Source: Candidatus Sumerlaeota bacterium
GTDB taxonomy: Bacteria > UBP6 > UBA1177
Reading direction: 5' to 3'
DNA length: 18,350 bases
Assembly (NCBI GenBank): GCA_007136595.1
Contig: SLGQ01000208.1
Span: forward strand, 1-18,350
This document shows, one piece after another, positions 14,655 to 18,350 of the stretch. How positions within the stretch are numbered: position 1 is the first letter of the stretch; the number at the start of each line of letters is the position of its first letter. Position numbers and translations under genes: made by a program. The notes below the pieces were generated by a model. The model was not told the origin of the DNA. It ran no database searches and was given only the letters and a program-made list of their open reading frames with translations.

Positions 14655-15578
14655 ATGAATTGTTGTAAGTATGATGAAAAGAACAATCTGGATCAGCTTT
14701 CAAAGTTGGTTGATCCGTCTAACGCTGATGCCGTTAAAAGGGCTGTGTTTGAAATTCTTGACCTAATGAATCTTCCTGAAAAAATGGTTTCTCAGTTTAA
14801 TGATATATTTGATGATATCAGGGATCTGTATGATGGCAGATATAAAGGTTACAGAGGTTGTGATACGGAGTACCACGATTTCAGGCACACTACAGATGTT
14901 CTTCTGGCAACAGTAAGGCTTGTTGATGCAGCCAGACTTTGTGGAGAGCAAATATCAGATGAAGGAGTTTTTTCTGTTGCCGTTGCTGCGATAATGCATG
15001 ATGCCGGTTATATTCCGGAAAAAAACGATCCTATAGACAGTGGTGCTGTTTATACTGCCGACCATGTTGACAGAGGGATAGATTTTCTGAAAAAATATAT
15101 GGAAAAAAATAGTTACAGCAAAGAAATTGCTGAAAAGATCGGGCAGATAGTTCTTATTACTGAACTCAAGTGTGATGTTAAAAAAGTGAAGTTTATTTCA
15201 ACAGAAACAAAAAGGCTTGCTCTTATTTTGGCGGCGGCAGATCTGCTTGGTCAAATGGCAGACCGGATATATCTTGAAAAACTTTTATTTCTTTTTAAAG
15301 AGTTTTCAGCAGGAGATGTTCCGGGTTTTGCCTCGGAAGAAGATTTGCTTTTAAAGACAGTTGAGTTTTATGATCTCATGAAAAAAAGATTGAAAACAGA
15401 TCTTGAAGGTGTGGATCAACTCATGATCCACCATTTCAGGAAAAGGCACGGCATAGATATAAATCTGTATCATCAGGGTATGGAAAACAATATAAAATAT
15501 CTTCATTTTATTTTAAGTCATCACTCCGGATCACATCGTGATTTTCTAAGGAGAGACGGGCTGGTATCTAAATTGTAG
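14655..15578 (+). CDS. HD-domain phosphohydrolase, possible cyclic nucleotide phosphodiesterase
   Basis: The product is 307 aa with no signal or membrane segment, so it is cytoplasmic. Metal-binding motifs of the HD superfamily are present in order: YHDFRHTTDVLLA (His74, His78, Asp81), IMHDAGY (His115-Asp116), a His at 137 and AADLLGQMADR (Asp196, Asp203). The first motif strongly resembles the YHNxxHAxDV segment of class I cyclic nucleotide phosphodiesterases, while the second stops at HDAGY and lacks the rest of the class I signature HDxxHxG. It therefore probably hydrolyses a phosphate ester, perhaps a cyclic nucleotide; the substrate is not established. The ATG is chosen because it is the first in frame and sits at the predicted transcription start. 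The gene stands alone between mgtE and cysS. Confidence 0.8.
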   Translation: MNCCKYDEKNNLDQLSKLVDPSNADAVKRAVFEILDLMNLPEKMVSQFNDIFDDIRDLYDGRYKGYRGCDTEYHDFRHTTDVLLATVRLVDAARLCGEQISDEGVFSVAVAAIMHDAGYIPEKNDPIDSGAVYTADHVDRGIDFLKKYMEKNSYSKEIAEKIGQIVLITELKCDVKKVKFISTETKRLALILAAADLLGQMADRIYLEKLLFLFKEFSAGDVPGFASEEDLLLKTVEFYDLMKKRLKTDLEGVDQLMIHHFRKRHGIDINLYHQGMENNIKYLHFILSHHSGSHRDFLRRDGLVSKL

Positions 15579-15587
15579 CGCCACAGG

Positions 15588-15615
15588 TTGACATTGTGTT
15601 ATCAAAGGTTATAAA
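15588..15615 (+). promoter_or_regulatory. Promoter of cysS
   Basis: TTGACA (15588-15593), a 16-bp spacer and TATAAA (15610-15615) lie just after the HD gene. The start would be near 15622, giving a 24-nt leader with GGGGAG at 15634-15639 before the ATG at 15646. There is no T-box leader. Confidence 0.72.
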
Positions 15616-15645
15616 TTACCGGACAATATTTTTGGGGAGATTGAT

Positions 15646-17079
15646 ATGTTAAAGATTTACAACACGCTCAGTGAGAGGAAGGAAGAGTTCGTTCCGCTTG
15701 AAAAAAACAAGGTAAAGATATACGCATGCGGTATGACAGTTTATGATAAGCCCCATATTGGTCATGCAAGAAAAGAGGTCGCTATAGATCTTATCGTCCG
15801 GTATTTTAAATATTTGGGGTATGAAACGGTTTATGTTAGAAACTTTACAGATATAGATGATAAGATAATTGAAAGGGCAAACGAAAGAGAGATAGATATC
15901 AAAGTTTTAACGGAAGAGAATATAGATGCCTTTTATAAGGCGACAACTGCTCTTGACCTTGTTGAACCTGATATGGAACCGAAAGCTACTGAACATATTG
16001 TTGAAATCGTCGGAATGATAGAAAAATTGATCCGGAACGGGTATGCTTATGAAGCTGGAGGAAGTGTATATTTCAGTGTGAAAAGTTTTAACAGTTATGG
16101 AAAACTCAGCCGGAGAAATGTTGATGATATGATCGCCGGAACAAGGTTCGAAGTTGAAACTGAAAAGAACAATCCACTTGATTTTGCTTTATGGAAATCA
16201 TCTAAACCGGGAGAACCTCAGTGGGAAAGTCCCTGGGGAATGGGCCGTCCCGGATGGCATATTGAATGCAGTGCAATGGCAACAAAATATCTTGGGGATA
16301 CTTTTGATATTCATGCAGGGGGAAGAGACCTCATATTTCCCCACCATGAAAATGAAATAGCTCAAGCTGAAGGTGCAACAGGAAAACCGTTCGTCAAATA
16401 CTGGGTTCATAACGGGTTCTTAACTGTTGAAGGTGAAAAGATGAGCAAATCGCTCGGAAACTTCATAACAGTTGAAGATGCTTTGAAAGATTATCATCCT
16501 GAAGTTTTAAGATATTTCATGCTTTCGACACATTACCGTACCCCGATAGATTTTTCCATAGCAAACCTCAGAGAGACAGAAAAAAAGCTGTACTACTTTT
16601 ACCAGACATTAAAAAACCTTTCATTTTTTGCACTAAAAGCAAACGGGGAAGAGGTGAGAAACGAAAGAGCCCAAAGTTTTATTAATGAATTCAAAGAAGC
16701 GATGGATGATGATTTCAACAGTGCAAAAGTAGTTGCCGCATTTTATGGAATATTCAAACATTTGAACGACTCCCTGATTTCTAAAAAAACGAGACCTGCT
16801 CCGGAAGAATGTGCCGGATTTATAAGCGTTATCAGAGAAGCCGGTGAGGTTCTCGGTGTTCTTCAGAGAGATAGCGTAAAGGTGCTTGAAGAGATAAAGG
16901 ATATTCAGCTTCAAAGATATTCGATAAATAAAGATGATGTCGAAAATTTGATATATCAAAGAAATGAATTCAGAAAGGCAAAGGATTTTGAAAAAGCTGA
17001 TGGCGTAAGGGACGAGCTCAAAAATCTTGGAATATCCATACAGGATACACCGGATGGAACTGAATGGAGTTTTTCTTAA
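15646..17079 (+). CDS. cysS: Cysteinyl-tRNA synthetase
   Basis: The product is 477 aa, typical for CysRS (about 460 in E. coli), and charges tRNA-Cys with cysteine from ATP. The class I signatures are complete: HIGH at 37-40 in KPHIGHAR and KMSKS at 265-269 in GEKMSKSLGNF. The zinc ligands that select cysteine are present at Cys28 (YACGMTVYD), Cys208 (WHIECSAM), His233 and Glu237 (FPHHENEIAQAE). The anticodon-binding C-terminal helical domain is present to the end (RKAKDFEKADGVRDELKNLG). The start is supported by GGGGAG 6 nt upstream. It is monocistronic with its own promoter. I see no truncation or missing residue. Confidence 0.98.
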   Translation: MLKIYNTLSERKEEFVPLEKNKVKIYACGMTVYDKPHIGHARKEVAIDLIVRYFKYLGYETVYVRNFTDIDDKIIERANEREIDIKVLTEENIDAFYKATTALDLVEPDMEPKATEHIVEIVGMIEKLIRNGYAYEAGGSVYFSVKSFNSYGKLSRRNVDDMIAGTRFEVETEKNNPLDFALWKSSKPGEPQWESPWGMGRPGWHIECSAMATKYLGDTFDIHAGGRDLIFPHHENEIAQAEGATGKPFVKYWVHNGFLTVEGEKMSKSLGNFITVEDALKDYHPEVLRYFMLSTHYRTPIDFSIANLRETEKKLYYFYQTLKNLSFFALKANGEEVRNERAQSFINEFKEAMDDDFNSAKVVAAFYGIFKHLNDSLISKKTRPAPEECAGFISVIREAGEVLGVLQRDSVKVLEEIKDIQLQRYSINKDDVENLIYQRNEFRKAKDFEKADGVRDELKNLGISIQDTPDGTEWSFS

Positions 17080-17210
17080 AGGGCAGTGCTATACGAAATT
17101 CCTTAAAGCCAGTTTGGTTTGTGATGAAAAAAGTGAAATTATTTTTATTGATTTCAGGTGCTTCCAGACAGTTTTGTGCTAAAAAAATGTGAAAAATTCC
17201 GTTTTTTTGC

Positions 17211-17238
17211 TTGACAGAGTCAACTTCAATAGTAGAAT
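17211..17238 (+). promoter_or_regulatory. Promoter of the Gly-X-Thr lipoprotein gene
   Basis: TTGACA (17211-17216), a 16-bp spacer and TAGAAT (17233-17238) predict a start near 17245 and a leader of about 59 nt. The preceding gap from 17080 shows no gene and no convincing cysS terminator. Confidence 0.65.
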
Positions 17239-17257
17239 CCTGTTTGATGTGTGGTTT

Positions 17258-17290
17258 ATGTGGTTTTTGTAACCATATTTTTTTATTTTT
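17258..17290 (+). terminator. Terminator-like hairpin in the lipoprotein leader (possible attenuator)
   Basis: ATGTGGTT (17258-17265) can pair with AACCATAT (17271-17278) across a 5-nt loop with one G-U pair. A T-rich run, T7-A-T6, follows directly and ends at the Shine-Dalgarno. This is the layout of an intrinsic terminator placed between promoter and gene, though the stem is AU-rich and weak. Confidence 0.35.
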
Positions 17291-17303
17291 TGGAGGTTAT
17301 GAA

Positions 17304-18350
17304 ATGAAGAGATCGTTAATTCTTTTGTTGACTGTATTGATCGCAGGATTGCTTTCATTCAGTTGCGGCAGTGATGATGATGGTTGTGTAGACGGTACTT
17401 ATCAGTGTAGTGGCAGTTTACTTTATGAGTGCAGCGATGGTAACTGGACAATGAAGGATAACTGTGGTGAAAAAGGGATGACCTGTGATGCCGGACAAGG
17501 AAGATGTGTAGATGGAACATCAGATACAGGTGATACAGGTGACACTGGCACAACAGGTGATACCGGTACAACAGGCGATACTGGTACTACAGGTGATACA
17601 GGCACTACAGGTGATACAGGCACTACAGGCACCACTGGTGATACAGGCGGTGGCGGCGGCAATGCCAGCTGTGGCGAAATTTATCAGTGTATGGTTGATT
17701 GTGGACAGGATGGTGATTGCCAGCAGGCATGTTACGATTCCGGTGCTTCTGCAGAACAGGCAAAGCTTGTAGCAATGCTTGACTGTCTTGAAAACAACTG
17801 TGCCGGTGAAACAGATAACGATGCTTTCCAGCAGTGTGCTAACGATAACTGCGGTGCAGAAATAAATGCTTGTTTCGGAGGCGGTGCAGAAGGTGATGAC
17901 AGATACAGCACTCCTTATGGAAATGCAAACCTTAATCTTTCTGTAAATCAGGTTGGTAAAGAATCTGATGATCCAAATGCAGGTATCGGTGTTGTTCAGG
18001 CAGCTTTCGCTACAGGAACTATCGGCTCCTGGAGCCTTGAGCCTCCTGGAGTTGCAGCTATGCAGAGCAGTGCTGTTTATTATGTTGATGCACAGGGAAA
18101 TATTGTTCAAGTAATCCAGATACCTGTTTTCAATCAGGGTGGACAGGGTGTAGGTGGAAATCCGGTCGTGATAGGTGTTTTTCCTGAAGATGATCTTGCA
18201 ATGGGCAACCTTGATGTTTCTCTTTTCCAGGGTGCACAGGCAACTTTTTATGTTGTCAATGTTAACTGGAACACTAGTCAAATTGAGTGTTTCCATGGTT
18301 TAGGAGAAGGTACTGTAAATGTAACCAATCTCGGTGACTTTAAAAACCAC
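17304..18350 (+). CDS. Cys-rich lipoprotein with Gly-X-Thr repeats, 3' end outside the window
   Basis: The frame is open from the ATG at 17304 to the window end (349 codons, no stop), so the protein is incomplete. A lipoprotein signal (MKRSLILLLTVLIAGLLSFSC) gives lipidated Cys21. A first Cys-rich module follows (about 28-70: CVDGTYQC, LLYECSDGNW, CDAGQGRC). Next come 13 Gly-X-Thr triplets (X = Asp or Thr, about 76-114) ending in a Gly run. A second Cys-rich module (about 120-192) has regularly spaced cysteines (CGEIYQCMVDCGQDGDCQQAC, then LDCLENNC, QQCANDNCG). A Cys-poor, probably beta-rich domain starts near 198. GGAGGT 6 nt upstream supports the start; an ATG at 17299 ends after two codons. 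It is probably a surface lipoprotein with a flexible or collagen-like stalk; function unknown. Confidence 0.88.
   Translation, partial: MKRSLILLLTVLIAGLLSFSCGSDDDGCVDGTYQCSGSLLYECSDGNWTMKDNCGEKGMTCDAGQGRCVDGTSDTGDTGDTGTTGDTGTTGDTGTTGDTGTTGDTGTTGTTGDTGGGGGNASCGEIYQCMVDCGQDGDCQQACYDSGASAEQAKLVAMLDCLENNCAGETDNDAFQQCANDNCGAEINACFGGGAEGDDRYSTPYGNANLNLSVNQVGKESDDPNAGIGVVQAAFATGTIGSWSLEPPGVAAMQSSAVYYVDAQGNIVQVIQIPVFNQGGQGVGGNPVVIGVFPEDDLAMGNLDVSLFQGAQATFYVVNVNWNTSQIECFHGLGEGTVNVTNLGDFKNH
17523..17648 (+). repeat. In-frame 9-bp/18-bp tandem repeats encoding Gly-X-Thr triplets
   Basis: The unit GGT-GAT-ACA-GGC-ACT-ACA recurs with third-base variation, giving Gly-Asp-Thr and Gly-Thr-Thr in near-strict alternation over about 126 bp. 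Synonymous drift between units shows they are not a recent perfect expansion, but the array could still change length by slippage. Confidence 0.85.

Noticed and set aside
17080..17210. Search for an intrinsic terminator after cysS.
   Set aside because: Only short stems without a following T run were found (for example AAGCCA/TGGTTT near 17107-17121).
17523..17648. Tandem repeats considered as a CRISPR array.
   Set aside because: Units are 9-18 bp, directly adjacent without spacers, and in frame with a protein.
17520..18296. A 258-codon open frame on the minus strand, rich in Cys, Thr and Ile.
   Set aside because: It is the antisense of the Cys-rich, repeat-containing lipoprotein; its composition simply mirrors the repeats and it has no start signal.

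Overview
This is an AT-rich stretch of chromosome from a Gram-negative-type bacterium. Evidence for that cell type is two lipoproteins with lipoboxes, a periplasmic TlpA-like thioredoxin, and a YfgM-like/BamB-like gene pair. The Asp/Glu-rich and Cys-rich lipoproteins, and the CsgG-like protein with paired cysteines and a C-terminal membrane anchor, resemble what is seen in Myxococcota and other deltaproteobacterial-grade lineages. That placement is an impression from protein style only. I see no rRNA, tRNA, CRISPR array, insertion sequence or phage gene.

Layout. On the left (173-988, minus) is a class II Fic protein with a good promoter and an FNR-like palindrome over its -35. A short acidic lipoprotein (1148-1375, possibly frameshifted) follows on the plus strand. 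Next is a tight four-gene plus-strand operon (1576-8220), preceded by a promoter whose spacer and -10 lie in a perfect 15-bp palindrome. It encodes a 935-aa exported protein with a transglutaminase-like Cys/His domain, a CHASE2 adenylate/guanylate cyclase, a TlpA-like thioredoxin, and an exported CsgG-like protein with an internal duplication. It converges on a minus-strand helicase (8232-10730) that fuses an N-terminal RadC-like JAB/JAMM domain to a DinG/XPD-type iron-sulfur helicase. An HU gene with a clear intrinsic terminator, then a BamB-like propeller and a YfgM-like TPR protein, are also on the minus strand.

The YfgM-like/BamB-like operon and the plus-strand mgtE are divergent, with their -35 boxes forming an inverted repeat only 5 bp apart. 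After mgtE come an HD-domain hydrolase with a cyclic-nucleotide-phosphodiesterase-like YHxxxH motif (predicted leaderless), cysS, and the 5' part of a large lipoprotein with Gly-X-Thr triplet repeats, which runs off the right edge.

How the genes may work together. Housekeeping functions here are cysS, HU, mgtE and the YfgM/BamB-like envelope pair. The most system-like part is 1576-8220: three products are predicted to be exported and the fourth is a membrane cyclase with an extracytoplasmic sensor. The cysteines in the sensor and in the CsgG-like protein give the co-encoded thioredoxin plausible clients. I infer an envelope-sensing module that outputs a cyclic nucleotide; the HD protein about 8 kb away could degrade that nucleotide. 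The JAB-DinG fusion is the second item that merits attention.
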